Assembly (NCBI GenBank): GCA_949288715.1
Contig: CASELH010000018.1
Location: 1-56,280, forward strand
From: an uncultured Bacteroides sp.
GTDB lineage: Bacteria > Bacteroidota > Bacteroidia > Bacteroidales > Bacteroidaceae
Direction: 5' to 3'
DNA length: 56,280 nucleotides
Position 1 is the first letter of the stretch. Every line of letters begins with the position of its first letter. A program made the translations under genes and the position numbers. The notes beneath the pieces are model-generated. The model saw only the letters and a list, made by a program, of their open reading frames with translations, did not search any database and had not been told where the DNA came from. This document shows, piece by piece, positions 1-8,451 of this stretch.

Positions 1-35
1 CCTGCGCGAGGGGGTGATGGAGCGTTGCCGCTGCA

Positions 36-147
36 GGCATTAAGGGCCTGCCCGGGAGCGTTTCAACCCTTGCTCGCGGCCTTTGAAAGGCTTGCTCGGT
101 GGGGTTTAAAGGCTTGCTTGGCGGGGTTGGAGGCGGGGCTACGTTTC
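36..147. repeat. 22-bp tandem repeat array A
   Basis: This gene-free stretch holds about four to five degenerate 22-bp units. In a common phase they begin at 60, 82, 104 and 126, and an older unit is visible from 36. Units share TTTnAAnnCTTGCTnGGnGGG-like sequence and keep exactly 22 bp. The array lies upstream of the DUF177 promoter. The same unit family recurs at seven other intergenic sites in the window. No coding potential was recognised in 1-300. Confidence 0.75.
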
Positions 148-306
148 CTTGGTGGCCGCCGGTGGGCGGAAGGAATGTAGCCCTTGGTCTGGATTCTTGA
201 TGGTAGGCAGGTTATTGCGTGGCTGTATTTCGGGTCAGCGGATTGAAAAAAAACTCTATTTCAAATATTTCGGCTTTAAAATGTACATTATGAGGAGAAT
301 TATTTG

Positions 307-314
307 TATCTTTG
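307..314 (+). promoter_or_regulatory. -7 box of DUF177-rpmF operon
   Basis: TATCTTTG matches the Bacteroidetes -7 consensus TAnnTTTG. It sits 24 bases before the TTG start at 339. No clear -33 TTG element is seen at the usual spacing. The box argues that translation starts downstream of 312, not at the TTG inside the box. Confidence 0.55.
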
Positions 315-338
315 TCGCCCGAATTAAATGATGGAGCA

Positions 339-917
339 TTGGGCAAGTTTGATAAATATAAGATAGACTTGAAAGGGATGCGGACGGATTCATGCCGATA
401 TGAGTTCGTTTTAGACAATCAGTTTTTTGCGGATATTGATAACCCTGACATCGCGAAGGGTAATGTCCATGTCGTGCTGTCCGTCAAGAAAACTTCTCAT
501 GCTTTTGAGTTGCATTTCGGGACGGAAGGGACTGTATGCGTCTTGTGCGACCGTTGTCTGGACGAAATGGAGCAGCCTGTGGCATCGGAGGATGACTTGG
601 TCGTGAAGTTCGGTCCGGAGTATGCCGAGGAGGGCGATAATCTGGTCGTCGTTCCCGAAGATGAGGGCATCCTCAATGTGGCATGGTTTATGTATGAATT
701 CGTGGCCTTGGCTATCCCGATGAAGCATGTGCATGCGCCCGGAAAGTGCAACCAGGCGATGAGCAGGGCGCTGAACAAGCATCTTAGGGTATCGCCCGAT
801 GACGAGAACGAGGCGGAGGTCCCGGCAGATGGTGATGATGATGGCTTAGACGGGGAGGAGAGCACGCCGATTGACCCGCGTTGGAATGAATTGAAGAAAT
901 TATTAGATAACAATTAA
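339..917 (+). CDS. DUF177 (YceD-like) protein
   Basis: Protein of 192 residues of the DUF177 family, which is linked to 23S rRNA or ribosome function and is usually encoded just before rpmF. A TTG start at 339 is preferred because it gives M-GKFDKYKIDLKG, the N-terminus I remember for Bacteroides homologues. The longer reading from 312 would begin inside the -7 box, and the ATGs at 328 and 331 are out of frame. A CxLCDRCLDEM cysteine motif lies mid-protein and an acidic low-complexity tail (DDDG, EE) precedes the C-terminus. It ends 12 bases before rpmF and is almost certainly cotranscribed with it. Its biochemical function is not known with certainty. Confidence 0.88.
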   Translation: MGKFDKYKIDLKGMRTDSCRYEFVLDNQFFADIDNPDIAKGNVHVVLSVKKTSHAFELHFGTEGTVCVLCDRCLDEMEQPVASEDDLVVKFGPEYAEEGDNLVVVPEDEGILNVAWFMYEFVALAIPMKHVHAPGKCNQAMSRALNKHLRVSPDDENEAEVPADGDDDGLDGEESTPIDPRWNELKKLLDNN

Positions 918-929
918 AGTTTTAGAAAA

Positions 930-1115
930 ATGGCACATCCTAAAAGAAGACAGTCAAAGACAAGAACTGCAAAGAGAAGAACTCATGATAAGGCTGTAGC
1001 TCCTACGCTGGCTATTTGCCCGAACTGCGGTGAATGGCATGTATATCACACAGTGTGTGGCGCATGTGGCTATTACAGAGGTAAACTCGCTATTGAAAAA
1101 GAGGCTGCTGTCTGA
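930..1115 (+). CDS. rpmF: 50S ribosomal protein L32
   Basis: Ribosomal protein bL32, 61 residues, the normal size. It starts with MAHPKRRQSKTRTAKRRTH, the basic N-terminus that enters the large subunit. It keeps four zinc-ribbon cysteines (C30, C33, C43, C46; CPNC and CGAC), so it is the zinc-binding form. It follows DUF177 by 12 bases, the usual order across bacteria. About 130 bases of AT-rich sequence without an obvious gene separate it from fabH. Confidence 0.98.
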   Translation: MAHPKRRQSKTRTAKRRTHDKAVAPTLAICPNCGEWHVYHTVCGACGYYRGKLAIEKEAAV

Positions 1116-1246
1116 TAGATAGGCAGGGCAAAATCAATTTATACTTAAATTGCGGGCGTCTAAAAAGATTTGTCTTTATGAAGCGTAAAAACAAACCTTT
1201 TTGGACTGCCTTCGTTTAGGTATTCTTATCTGTCAAAAGAAATTTA

Positions 1247-2251
1247 ATGGAAAAGATAAATGCAGTAATTACGGGCGTCGGTGGGTATGTACCTGACTAT
1301 GTCTTGACGAATGACGAGATATCGAAGATGGTGGATACCAACGACGAATGGATTATGACCCGTATCGGGGTAAAGGAAAGGCGAATACTGAATGAAGAAG
1401 GTTTGGGAAGCTCTTACATGGCGCGCAAGGCAGCAAAACAGCTGATGCAGCGCACCGGCTCCAATCCCGATGACATCGATTTGGTTATCGTCGCCACCAC
1501 TACTCCCGACTATCATTTCCCTTCTACTGCTTCCATCTTGTGTGATAAGCTGCACTTGAAGAATGCCTTCGCATTCGACTTGCAGGCCGCGTGCAGTGGC
1601 TTTCTCTATGCAATGGAGACTGCAGCCAACTTTATTCGTTCAGGAAGATATAAGAAGGTAATTATTGTGGGGGCTGACAAGATGTCTTCCATGGTGGATT
1701 ATACGGACCGTGCTACGTGCCCGATATTCGGCGATGGCGCGGCCGCCTTTATGCTGGAGCCTACGACGGAGGAGGTCGGCATTCTGGATGCCATCCTGCG
1801 TACGGACGGCAAGGGCTTGCCTTTCCTGCACATGAAGGCCGGCGGCTCGGTATGTCCGCCTTCTTATTTCACGATAGACAATCACATGCACTACATCTAC
1901 CAGGAGGGGCGCACGGTGTTCAAGTACGCCGTTTCCAACATGTCCGATGTCAGTGCCGAGATTGCTGAACGTAATGGACTGAATAAAGATACTATCGACT
2001 GGGTCGTTCCCCATCAGGCCAATCTCCGCATTATCGATGCGGTGGCCCACAGGCTGGAAGTCCCTCATGAAAAGATGATGATTAACATCGAGCATTACGG
2101 CAACACCAGTGCGGGCACCCTTCCCCTGTGCATCTGGGACTTTGAAGATAAGCTGAAGAAGGGAGACAACATTATCTTTACCGCGTTTGGTGCCGGATTT
2201 ACATGGGGAGCCGTTTACGTGAAGTGGGGCTATGATGGAAAGAAACAGTGA
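1247..2251 (+). CDS. fabH: 3-oxoacyl-[ACP] synthase III (KAS III)
   Basis: Starts fatty acid synthesis by condensing acetyl-CoA with malonyl-ACP in the cytoplasm. The 334-residue length fits the family. The catalytic triad is visible: C116 in AACSGF, H256 in VPHQANLRI and N286 in HYGNTSAG. The C-terminal FGAGFTWGA loop typical of KAS III is present. The gene lies in the conserved block DUF177-rpmF-fabH-era-der. An intrinsic terminator follows at 2296-2329, so fabH probably ends the upstream transcript. Bacteroidetes often carry several fabH paralogues, and this is the one in the rpmF cluster. Confidence 0.97.
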   Translation: MEKINAVITGVGGYVPDYVLTNDEISKMVDTNDEWIMTRIGVKERRILNEEGLGSSYMARKAAKQLMQRTGSNPDDIDLVIVATTTPDYHFPSTASILCDKLHLKNAFAFDLQAACSGFLYAMETAANFIRSGRYKKVIIVGADKMSSMVDYTDRATCPIFGDGAAAFMLEPTTEEVGILDAILRTDGKGLPFLHMKAGGSVCPPSYFTIDNHMHYIYQEGRTVFKYAVSNMSDVSAEIAERNGLNKDTIDWVVPHQANLRIIDAVAHRLEVPHEKMMINIEHYGNTSAGTLPLCIWDFEDKLKKGDNIIFTAFGAGFTWGAVYVKWGYDGKKQ

Positions 2252-2295
2252 TTTCGCTGGTAGATAGCTACTCTTGATATCATCCAATTTAAAAG

Positions 2296-2329
2296 AAACG
2301 CATCCTATTCTCATTCGATGCGTTTTTTT
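2296..2329 (+). terminator. Intrinsic terminator after fabH
   Basis: Perfect 9-bp stem AAACGCATC (2296-2304) and GATGCGTTT (2317-2325), with a 12-base loop and a run of seven T. It lies between fabH and era and is a textbook rho-independent terminator. Confidence 0.85.
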
Positions 2330-2356
2330 GTCATAACGCAAAACGACTGGAAGGTT

Positions 2357-3238
2357 ATGCATAAAGCAGGATTTGTAAATATTGTGGGTAACCCCAACGT
2401 GGGCAAGTCTACCCTGATGAACGCGCTGGTTGGCGAACGCATCTCCATCGCGACATTCAAGGCGCAGACCACCCGCCACCGCATCATGGGCATTTATAAT
2501 ACGGACGACATGCAGATTGTGTTTTCCGACACTCCCGGCGTGTTGAAGCCGAACTACAAGTTGCAGGAATCCATGCTGAATTTCTCCACCTCGGCCCTGA
2601 CGGATGCTGACGTGCTGCTGTACGTCACCGACGTGGTGGAAACTCCGGACAAGCACAACGACTTTATGGAGAAGGTGGAGCAGATGGATGTGCCTGTCTT
2701 GGTGCTGATCAACAAGATTGACCTGACCGACCAGAGTAAGCTGGCCGCGCTGGTGGAGACGTGGAACGGATTGCTGCCCAAGGCCGAGATTATCCCTATC
2801 TCGGCAGCCCACAAGTTTAACGTAGACTACGTGATGAAGCGTGTGAAGGAGCTGTTGCCCGACTCTCCGCCCTATTTCGACAAAGACCAGTGGACGGACA
2901 AGCCTGCACGCTTCTTTGTAACCGAGATTATACGTGAGAAAATCCTGCTGTATTACGATAAAGAGATTCCCTACTCCGTGGAAGTTGTGGTAGAGCAGTT
3001 CAAGGAAACCCCGAAAAGCATACACATCAATGCCGTGATTTATGTGGAGCGCGATTCGCAGAAGGGCATCATCATTGGCCGGCAGGGGCGTGCGCTGAAG
3101 AAGGTGTCCACGGAAGCGCGTTGCGATTTGGAGCGTTTCTTCGGGAAGAAAATCTTCCTGGAGACCTTTGTGAAGGTGGACAAGGACTGGCGCAATTCGG
3201 ATAAGGAGTTGCGGAATTTCGGTTATCAGCTGGACTGA
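2357..3238 (+). CDS. era: GTPase Era
   Basis: Ribosome-assembly GTPase that binds 16S rRNA near its 3' end and helps 30S maturation. The ATG at 2357 (MHKAGFVNIVGNPNVGKS) is chosen, giving 293 residues. An in-frame ATG at 2318 lies inside the 3' arm of the upstream terminator, so the longer form is unlikely. G1 is GNPNVGKS near residues 11-18. G3 DTPG, G4 NKID and the C-terminal KH domain with GIIIGRQGRALKKV are all visible. It is followed 42 bases later by der. Confidence 0.96.
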   Translation: MHKAGFVNIVGNPNVGKSTLMNALVGERISIATFKAQTTRHRIMGIYNTDDMQIVFSDTPGVLKPNYKLQESMLNFSTSALTDADVLLYVTDVVETPDKHNDFMEKVEQMDVPVLVLINKIDLTDQSKLAALVETWNGLLPKAEIIPISAAHKFNVDYVMKRVKELLPDSPPYFDKDQWTDKPARFFVTEIIREKILLYYDKEIPYSVEVVVEQFKETPKSIHINAVIYVERDSQKGIIIGRQGRALKKVSTEARCDLERFFGKKIFLETFVKVDKDWRNSDKELRNFGYQLD

Positions 3239-3280
3239 TCACCTGTTGTTTTGTCATTTCATTCAGAATAAATATAGTGT

Positions 3281-4594
3281 ATGGGAAACTTAGTAGCCAT
3301 TGTAGGACGCCCCAATGTGGGAAAATCTACGTTGTTTAACCGCCTGACCAAGACGCGCCAGGCGATTGTGAACGAAGAAGCAGGAACCACCCGCGACCGC
3401 CAGTATGGCAAGAGCGAGTGGTTGGGACGTGAATTTTCGGTGGTGGATACCGGCGGATGGGTTGTCAATTCGGACGACATTTTCGAGGGGGAAATACGCA
3501 AACAGGTGCTGATGGCGGTAGATGAAGCCGATGTCATCCTGTTTGTGGTAGACGTGCAGAACGGGGTGACCGACCTCGACCAGGAGGTGGCCGCCATCCT
3601 GCGCCGCACCCGGAAGCCCGTATTGCTGATTGCCAACAAGGCCGACTCTTACGACTGGCAATACAATGCCGCCGAGTTTTACAGCTTGGGCCTGGGCGAC
3701 CCTTATTGCATATCGGCCATGAGCGGTAGCGGTACGGGCGACATGATGGACCTGATAGTAGGGATGTTCAAGAAAGAGACTGCTGAGATAGTAGATGAAG
3801 ACATCCCGCGCTTTGCCGTAGTGGGGCGCCCCAATGCGGGGAAATCGTCCATCATCAATGCCTTTATCGGCGAAGAGCGCAACATTGTGACGGAAATAGC
3901 CGGCACTACGCGTGACTCCATCTATACCCGCTACAACAAGTTCGGCTTCGATTTCTACTTGGTGGACACGGCCGGCATCCGCAAGAAGAACAAAGTGAAT
4001 GAAGACCTGGAGTACTACTCGGTCATCCGCTCCATCCGTGCCATCGAGAACTCCGATGTGTGCATCCTGATGCTGGATGCCACGCGCGGCATCGAGAGCC
4101 AAGACTTGAACATCTTTTCGCTGATACAGAAGAACGCCAAAGGCCTGGTAGTCGTGGTGAACAAGTGGGACTTGGTGGAAAACAAAGATACGAAGGTCAT
4201 CAAGACGTTCGAGAATGCCATCCGCGAGCGCCTGGCACCGTTCACCGACTTCCCCATCATCTTCGCGTCGGCGCTGACCAAGCAGCGCATTTTCAAGGTG
4301 CTCGAGGCTGCCCGCCAGGTGTATGACAACCGCCACACGCGCATCCCTACTGCCCGCCTGAACGAGGAAATGCTGCCGCTTATCGAGGCCTATCCGCCCC
4401 CTTCCATTAAGGGCAAGTACATCAAGATAAAGTACATCACCCAGCTGCCCAACACTCAGGTGCCCTCGTTTGTGTACTTTGCCAATCTGCCGCAATACGT
4501 CAAGGAGCCCTACCGCCGTTTCTTGGAGAACAAGATGCGCGAGCGCTGGAACCTGACGGGCACGCCTATCAATATATTCATCCGGCAGAAGTGA
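3281..4594 (+). CDS. der: Ribosome biogenesis GTPase Der (EngA)
   Basis: Double-domain GTPase needed for 50S subunit assembly. The length of 437 residues is normal. The first GTPase domain has GRPNVGKS near residue 9 and NKAD. The second has [16 protein letters not shown] and NKWD. A C-terminal KH-like domain follows ([11 protein letters not shown]). It starts with ATG in front of [11 protein letters not shown]. It lies 42 bases after era on the same strand and is probably cotranscribed with it. Nothing unusual was seen. Confidence 0.97.
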   Translation: MGNLVAIVGRPNVGKSTLFNRLTKTRQAIVNEEAGTTRDRQYGKSEWLGREFSVVDTGGWVVNSDDIFEGEIRKQVLMAVDEADVILFVVDVQNGVTDLDQEVAAILRRTRKPVLLIANKADSYDWQYNAAEFYSLGLGDPYCISAMSGSGTGDMMDLIVGMFKKETAEIVDEDIPRFAVVGRPNAGKSSIINAFIGEERNIVTEIAGTTRDSIYTRYNKFGFDFYLVDTAGIRKKNKVNEDLEYYSVIRSIRAIENSDVCILMLDATRGIESQDLNIFSLIQKNAKGLVVVVNKWDLVENKDTKVIKTFENAIRERLAPFTDFPIIFASALTKQRIFKVLEAARQVYDNRHTRIPTARLNEEMLPLIEAYPPPSIKGKYIKIKYITQLPNTQVPSFVYFANLPQYVKEPYRRFLENKMRERWNLTGTPINIFIRQK

Positions 4595-4634
4595 TATCCT
4601 CTCTTGTGTGAGAACCGCTTCATTCAGCAAACTT

Positions 4635-4677
4635 AGTGCCCATGTATACATCCTTCCGTTGTTGTGTACATGGGCAC
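4635..4677. repeat. Inverted repeat between der and AraC gene
   Basis: Perfect 11-bp arms GTGCCCATGTA and TACATGGGCAC around a roughly 20-base loop lie between the convergent ends of der and the AraC gene. A TAACTTTG box (4694-4701) and a second palindrome, ATTCAGGT-TTT-ACCTGAAT (4710-4728), follow. No T-run follows the first stem, so it is not a standard intrinsic terminator. The whole 4595-4810 gap holds no gene I can support. Confidence 0.6.
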
Positions 4678-4810
4678 ATGGCATTTCTTGCTGTAACTTT
4701 GCGTCAGAAATTCAGGTTTTACCTGAATAAGATGAACAGTGCGTAACAGATGCCAGCTCTCCCACACCTATCCGACAATGGTCAAATGGGCTGTTAATTA
4801 TGGAAAATAA

Positions 4811-5623
4811 TCACCGCCTGTAATTCATCGGTGATACGCCGAGGTTCTTGTGCACATAACGGTTAAGGTAAGAGGGGGACGAGAAGTTGAGCATGTCTGC
4901 TATCTGGACAATGGTCAGCGACTTGTCCTTCAACAATCTTTTTATTTCCTGCACAGTGAAACGCTTAATCCAGTAGTTGGCAGAAAAACCGCTGAACTTC
5001 ATGCACAATTCAGACAGATATTTCGGCACTACGCATAGCGCGGAAGCATAGTAGGCCACCTCGCGCTGCGTGCGGTAAGCACCGCTTTCCAGCATTGAGA
5101 AGAAACGGGAAAGTATCTGCGCTCCCTGCACCGGAACATCCACATATCCGTATATCCGGACGTGGAACTCATAGAAATCAAGGAATAGGGTGCGGATGGC
5201 ACTCATCAGCACTTCCTGGTAGAAGTGGTGTGAGGTGTGGCGTAGGCGGCGTTCCACCTCCTCAAAGTCTGCCCGGCACATTTCACGTTCCTCCGACGTG
5301 AGTTTCATCACCGGGTTTAAGAACAGCGACATCGTACCCTTCACGTAGTAATTATTCCCCTCTGGCGAGCACATTTCAAGGAATGAATCAGCAATGTAGA
5401 TGACTTTGCTGCGGAAATCCTCCGATGACACGACGCTTTCCACCAGCTTGTTGCTGACGATAATCATACAGTCGCCCTCCTCCATCAGGAAGCGGTTGTC
5501 GTTGAAACACACTTCACATGTTCCCCCGTAACAATATACGTGGGCAATGTACCGGTTGGCTGCTTCCGAACCAAGTTGCTCCAGCGTGTCTTTCAGAATA
5601 ACATCTTCATTCATGATTGCCAT
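4811..5623 (-). CDS. AraC family transcriptional regulator
   Basis: A 270-residue regulator. The N-terminal ~150 residues look like a cupin-type sensor domain (RYIAHVYCYGGTCEVCF). The last ~100 residues carry the AraC double helix-turn-helix, with LLKDKSLTIVQIADMLNFSSPSYLNRYVHKNLGVSP as the second HTH in two adjacent pieces. ATG at 5623 is used; an in-frame ATG at 5614 (MNEDVILK) is also possible. It is divergent from the aldo/keto reductase at 5782, with 158 bases between them. Control of that neighbour is plausible by context but not shown. The effector is unknown. Confidence 0.9.
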   Translation of the reverse strand: MAIMNEDVILKDTLEQLGSEAANRYIAHVYCYGGTCEVCFNDNRFLMEEGDCMIIVSNKLVESVVSSEDFRSKVIYIADSFLEMCSPEGNNYYVKGTMSLFLNPVMKLTSEEREMCRADFEEVERRLRHTSHHFYQEVLMSAIRTLFLDFYEFHVRIYGYVDVPVQGAQILSRFFSMLESGAYRTQREVAYYASALCVVPKYLSELCMKFSGFSANYWIKRFTVQEIKRLLKDKSLTIVQIADMLNFSSPSYLNRYVHKNLGVSPMNYRR

Positions 5624-5646
5624 AAGTCTATCGTTATATGATTATG

Positions 5647-5654
5647 CAAAAATA
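5647..5654 (-). promoter_or_regulatory. -7 box of the AraC gene
   Basis: On the minus strand the sequence reads TATTTTTG, matching TAnnTTTG, 23 bases upstream of the ATG at 5623. No clear -33 element is visible at normal spacing. Confidence 0.45.
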
Positions 5655-5745
5655 GAGATTTTATTCTTACTGCATGTCTTTTAATTCCGGGCATATTATC
5701 CTTTTTATCTGTTATTTGTGTATGTCTTGCAAGGGAGATGCTTAC

Positions 5746-5753
5746 TAATTTTG
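5746..5753 (+). promoter_or_regulatory. -7 box of the aldo/keto reductase gene
   Basis: TAATTTTG fits TAnnTTTG and lies 28 bases before ATG 5782. A TTG at 5727-5729 is only 16 bases upstream, shorter than the usual 19-21, so the -33 assignment is weak. Confidence 0.4.
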
Positions 5754-5781
5754 CACCGTCAATTTAACAAATGGGAAGATT

Positions 5782-6732
5782 ATGAATGCATTAAAGAAAC
5801 TTCTGCTGTCCGCTGTCCTGCTGGTATGCGGCGGTGTGTGCACAATGAATGCACAAGAAAAGGTAACGACCGCAGGTGTGCCTGTGGTCAAGTTGAACAA
5901 CGGCGTGGAGATGCCCCGATTTGGGTTGGGCACTTTCCTGCAGGGGTCCAATGAGATATGCAAGCAGTCGTGCCTCACTGCTTTGCGCGCAGGCTACCGC
6001 CACATCGACACGGCACATGCCTATTATGATGAGGAAGGCGTGGGCGAAGCCGTCAGAGAGAGTGGCATACCGCGCAGCGAGATTTGGATAACCAGCAAGC
6101 TCTGGCCTACGGAATACGGCGAGGGCAAGACGCTGAAAGCCATCGACGAGATGCTTGCCCGCCTCGGGACGGACTACATCGACCTGCTCTACGTTCATCA
6201 GCCTGTGGGCGATTATCTCGGCGCGTGGCGGGATATGGAGCGTGCCGTGAAGATGGGCAAGGTGCGTGCCCTCGGCATCAGCAACTTCGACTACAACGAC
6301 GAGATGTGGAACGCCATCATGGACAGTGCCATCATAAAGCCCGCCGTGCTCCAGATAGAGTGTCACCCCTACGCTCAAAGGCTGGAGATGAGGAAGAAAG
6401 CTGCCGAACACGGCATCGTGGTGGAATGCTGGTTCCCGTTGGGCGGCGCAGCGAGCAACGGGGCATTACTGAAAGACCCGCTTATCAACCGCATTGCCGC
6501 CGCCCATGGTAGGACTCCGGCGCAAATCATCCTGCGTTGGCATGTTCAGGAGGGCTTTTCCGTCATCCCTGGTGCGACTAATCCCGGCTACATCAAGGAG
6601 AATATAAACATCTTCGATTTCCATCTGAACGACTGGGAGATGCATCGCATACGTGAGCTCAACAAGGAACAACGTTTCTTCAACTCCTCATTGGAGGATG
6701 TTGAGAAGATGGTGTGGAGTATGAATTTGTAG
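5782..6732 (+). CDS. Aldo/keto reductase with N-terminal signal peptide
   Basis: Member of the aldo/keto reductase superfamily, close to the 2,5-diketo-gluconate reductase type, 316 residues. The catalytic tetrad is D76, Y81 (DTAHAY), K106 (ITSKLW) and H139 (YVHQP). The first ~24 residues (MNALKKLLLSAVLL then MNAQ) look like a cleavable Sec signal, which is odd for an NAD(P)H enzyme. An internal ATG at 5845 would give a cytoplasmic form beginning MNAQEKV. It lies alone, divergent from the AraC gene and convergent with rplS, with a shared terminator. The substrate is unknown. Confidence 0.88.
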   Translation: MNALKKLLLSAVLLVCGGVCTMNAQEKVTTAGVPVVKLNNGVEMPRFGLGTFLQGSNEICKQSCLTALRAGYRHIDTAHAYYDEEGVGEAVRESGIPRSEIWITSKLWPTEYGEGKTLKAIDEMLARLGTDYIDLLYVHQPVGDYLGAWRDMERAVKMGKVRALGISNFDYNDEMWNAIMDSAIIKPAVLQIECHPYAQRLEMRKKAAEHGIVVECWFPLGGAASNGALLKDPLINRIAAAHGRTPAQIILRWHVQEGFSVIPGATNPGYIKENINIFDFHLNDWEMHRIRELNKEQRFFNSSLEDVEKMVWSMNL

Positions 6733-6767
6733 GCTAAGCCCTACGGGTGGTCTCTGCCCTTTCAAAT

Positions 6768-6809
6768 AAAAAGAGGATATGCCGCTTGGTGGTGACACAT
6801 CCTCTTTTT
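6768..6809. terminator. Bidirectional terminator, aldo/keto reductase and rplS
   Basis: Perfect 11-bp stem AAAAAGAGGAT (6768-6778) and ATCCTCTTTTT (6799-6809). There is a T-run on the plus strand and, through the A-run on the left, also on the minus strand. It lies between two convergent genes. Confidence 0.85.
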
Positions 6810-6834
6810 AATATATCCGTCCGGATATCCGGAT

Positions 6835-7191
6835 TTATCCGTTGATAACCTTTTTCTCTTTGATTCTGGCCTTCTTGCCGGTAAGTTTGCGCAGGTAGTA
6901 CAGCTTGGCGCGGCGTACTTTACCAATCTTGTTCACTTCGATGTGGTCGATGGCCGGCGATTCCAGCGGGAAGATACGTTCTACACCTACAGTTCCCGAC
7001 ATCTTGCGTACGGTGAAACGCCTCTTTTCACCATGGCCGGAGATTTTGATGACAACGCCGCGATATGACTGAACGCGCTCTTTGTTGCCTTCAATGATAC
7101 GATATGCTACGGTAACCGTGTCGCCAGCCTTGAAGCTGGGGTGCTGCTTGCCGGTAGCAAATGCTTCTTCTGCAATTTTAATCAAATCCAT
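6835..7191 (-). CDS. rplS: 50S ribosomal protein L19
   Basis: Ribosomal protein bL19 at the 30S-50S interface, 118 residues from the ATG at 7191 ([20 protein letters not shown]). An in-frame ATG at 7215 (MNNLITKD) and longer forms are possible, but family members begin at MDLIK. Diagnostic segments are [31 protein letters not shown] and the basic [12 protein letters not shown] -7 box at 7309-7316 implies a leader of about 110 bases. Ribosomal protein leaders are often autoregulated, but I did not prove a structure here. Confidence 0.97.
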   Translation of the reverse strand: MDLIKIAEEAFATGKQHPSFKAGDTVTVAYRIIEGNKERVQSYRGVVIKISGHGEKRRFTVRKMSGTVGVERIFPLESPAIDHIEVNKIGKVRRAKLYYLRKLTGKKARIKEKKVING

Positions 7192-7308
7192 GTCTTTTGT
7201 TATTAAATTGTTCATCGTTACAACGCAACATACCAGGCTTCTCTCTGTTTTTCCTGACAGCGATTGCGCGAAAGCGGTTGCAAAGGAACGAATTATTTGC
7301 CAGATACA

Positions 7309-7316
7309 CAAATGTA
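7309..7316 (-). promoter_or_regulatory. -7 box of rplS
   Basis: The minus strand reads TACATTTG, a TAnnTTTG match, 117 bases before the rplS ATG. It implies a long 5' leader. Confidence 0.5.
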
Positions 7317-7449
7317 TGCCGTGCTTTTTTGCTTGATTGCCTTTAATTTCGTGTCTTTCGGCTGAAAAGCGCGGCAATGGCGGCATTAAGAGGAGTTAGT
7401 CGGGGCAATATGGCAAGCCTCGCTTGGCCCGGAAAGCCGGCGCGCAGGC

Positions 7450-7537
7450 CTTATAAGGCTGCCTTGCTGGCGTTCCAACGCTGGCGAGCGGGCGTTTCAA
7501 CGCTGGCAGGCGGGCGCTGCACGGGCCTCCGGGCGGA
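7450..7537. repeat. 22-bp tandem repeat array B
   Basis: Four 22-bp units start at 7450, 7472, 7494 and 7516. The two central ones (GTTCCAACGCTGGCGAGCGG and GTTTCAACGCTGGCAGGCGG, each continuing GC) are nearly identical. The array fills the gap between the rplS promoter and the promoter of the next plus-strand gene. Apart from this array and the two promoters, 7192-7635 holds no gene I can support. Confidence 0.8.
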
Positions 7538-7578
7538 GGGGGAAATGGGGCGGGCGGCAGATTATCTGGCGCAGCTTC

Positions 7579-7609
7579 TTGCTTGTAGACAAAAGATGGA
7601 GTATCTTTG
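7579..7609 (+). promoter_or_regulatory. Promoter of split 5'-nucleotidase genes
   Basis: TTG at 7579-7581 and TATCTTTG at 7602-7609 are separated by 20 bases, a complete Bacteroidetes -33/-7 pair. The box lies 26 bases before the ATG at 7636. Confidence 0.7.
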
Positions 7610-7635
7610 CCCTGTAAATATAGCATGTTCAAAAG

Positions 7636-8433
7636 ATGAAAAAATATGTTTTGCAGTGTGCCTCTGTCCTGCTTCTGGGCGTGGGGCTTGTGGTAGCGTC
7701 GTGCCGGCAGGGCAGCGAGGTGACCTATGTGGGCGGAGGCCGTGTGGCCATAGACAGCACTTGGGACGTGGCTCCCGATGCCGGGGCAGTGGCCTTGCTG
7801 GCTCCCTACAAGGCGCAGATAGACAGTGTGATGGGCGAGCGGCTGGGCACGGCTGCCACGGACATGGACCGCAGCAGGCCCGAGAGCCTGCTCTCCAACC
7901 TTGTGGCCGACGTGCTTAGGGAGTCGGCTTCCGGCGTGCTGGGGCATCCGGCGGACGTGGCGGTGATGAACATAGGCGGCATACGCAGCTCCCTGGCCAA
8001 GGGAGACATCACGGTGAAGGACGTGTACGAGATACTGCCCTTCGAGAACGCCCTGTGCGTGCTCACGCTGAAAGGCGACGTGCTCAGGCAGCTGTTTGCC
8101 GAGATGGCGGCCAAGGGCGGCGAGGGACTGAGCGGCGCCCGGCTGAAAATCACTGCTGACGGCAAGCTGGCCGGGGCCACCGTGGCGGGCAAGCCGGTGG
8201 ATGATGAGCGGATGTACACCGTGGCTACCATAGACTACCTGGCCGAGGGCAACGACGGCATGCCCTCGCTGGCGCGGGCCGAGGAAAAGACCTTCCCGGC
8301 CGACATGGTGCTGCGCGACGTGTTCATGCGCTACGTCAGGCGCCAGACGGCTGCCCATCGGGCGGTCACTTCGCGTCTGGATGGCCGCATCAGCGTGGTA
8401 GAAACCATCTCTCTTATCGATGTAAAAGAATAA
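7636..8433 (+). CDS. 5'-nucleotidase C-terminal domain lipoprotein
   Basis: Protein of 265 residues matching the C-terminal, substrate-binding domain of UshA-type 5'-nucleotidases, without the metallophosphatase domain. A lipoprotein signal ends VVASC (C23), so it is probably anchored in the periplasm or outer membrane. Family-like segments are ESLLSNLVADVLRESA, VAVMNIGGIRSSLAKGDIT and YEILPFENALCVLTLKG. The metallophosphatase half is encoded 18 bases downstream, so the two probably form one enzyme from two chains, in reversed order relative to single-chain enzymes. It probably dephosphorylates nucleotides outside the cytoplasm. Confidence 0.88.
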   Translation: MKKYVLQCASVLLLGVGLVVASCRQGSEVTYVGGGRVAIDSTWDVAPDAGAVALLAPYKAQIDSVMGERLGTAATDMDRSRPESLLSNLVADVLRESASGVLGHPADVAVMNIGGIRSSLAKGDITVKDVYEILPFENALCVLTLKGDVLRQLFAEMAAKGGEGLSGARLKITADGKLAGATVAGKPVDDERMYTVATIDYLAEGNDGMPSLARAEEKTFPADMVLRDVFMRYVRRQTAAHRAVTSRLDGRISVVETISLIDVKE

Positions 8434-8451
8434 TAAAAAGCCATTTATCCT

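Noticed and set aside
1116-1246. Possible structured leader between rpmF and fabH
   Set aside because: Only short AT-rich complementarity by eye, with no T-run or recognisable regulatory RNA.
7216-7386. N-terminal extension of L19 up to 7386
   Set aside because: The -7 box at 7309-7316 and the family N-terminus MDLIK place the start at 7191.
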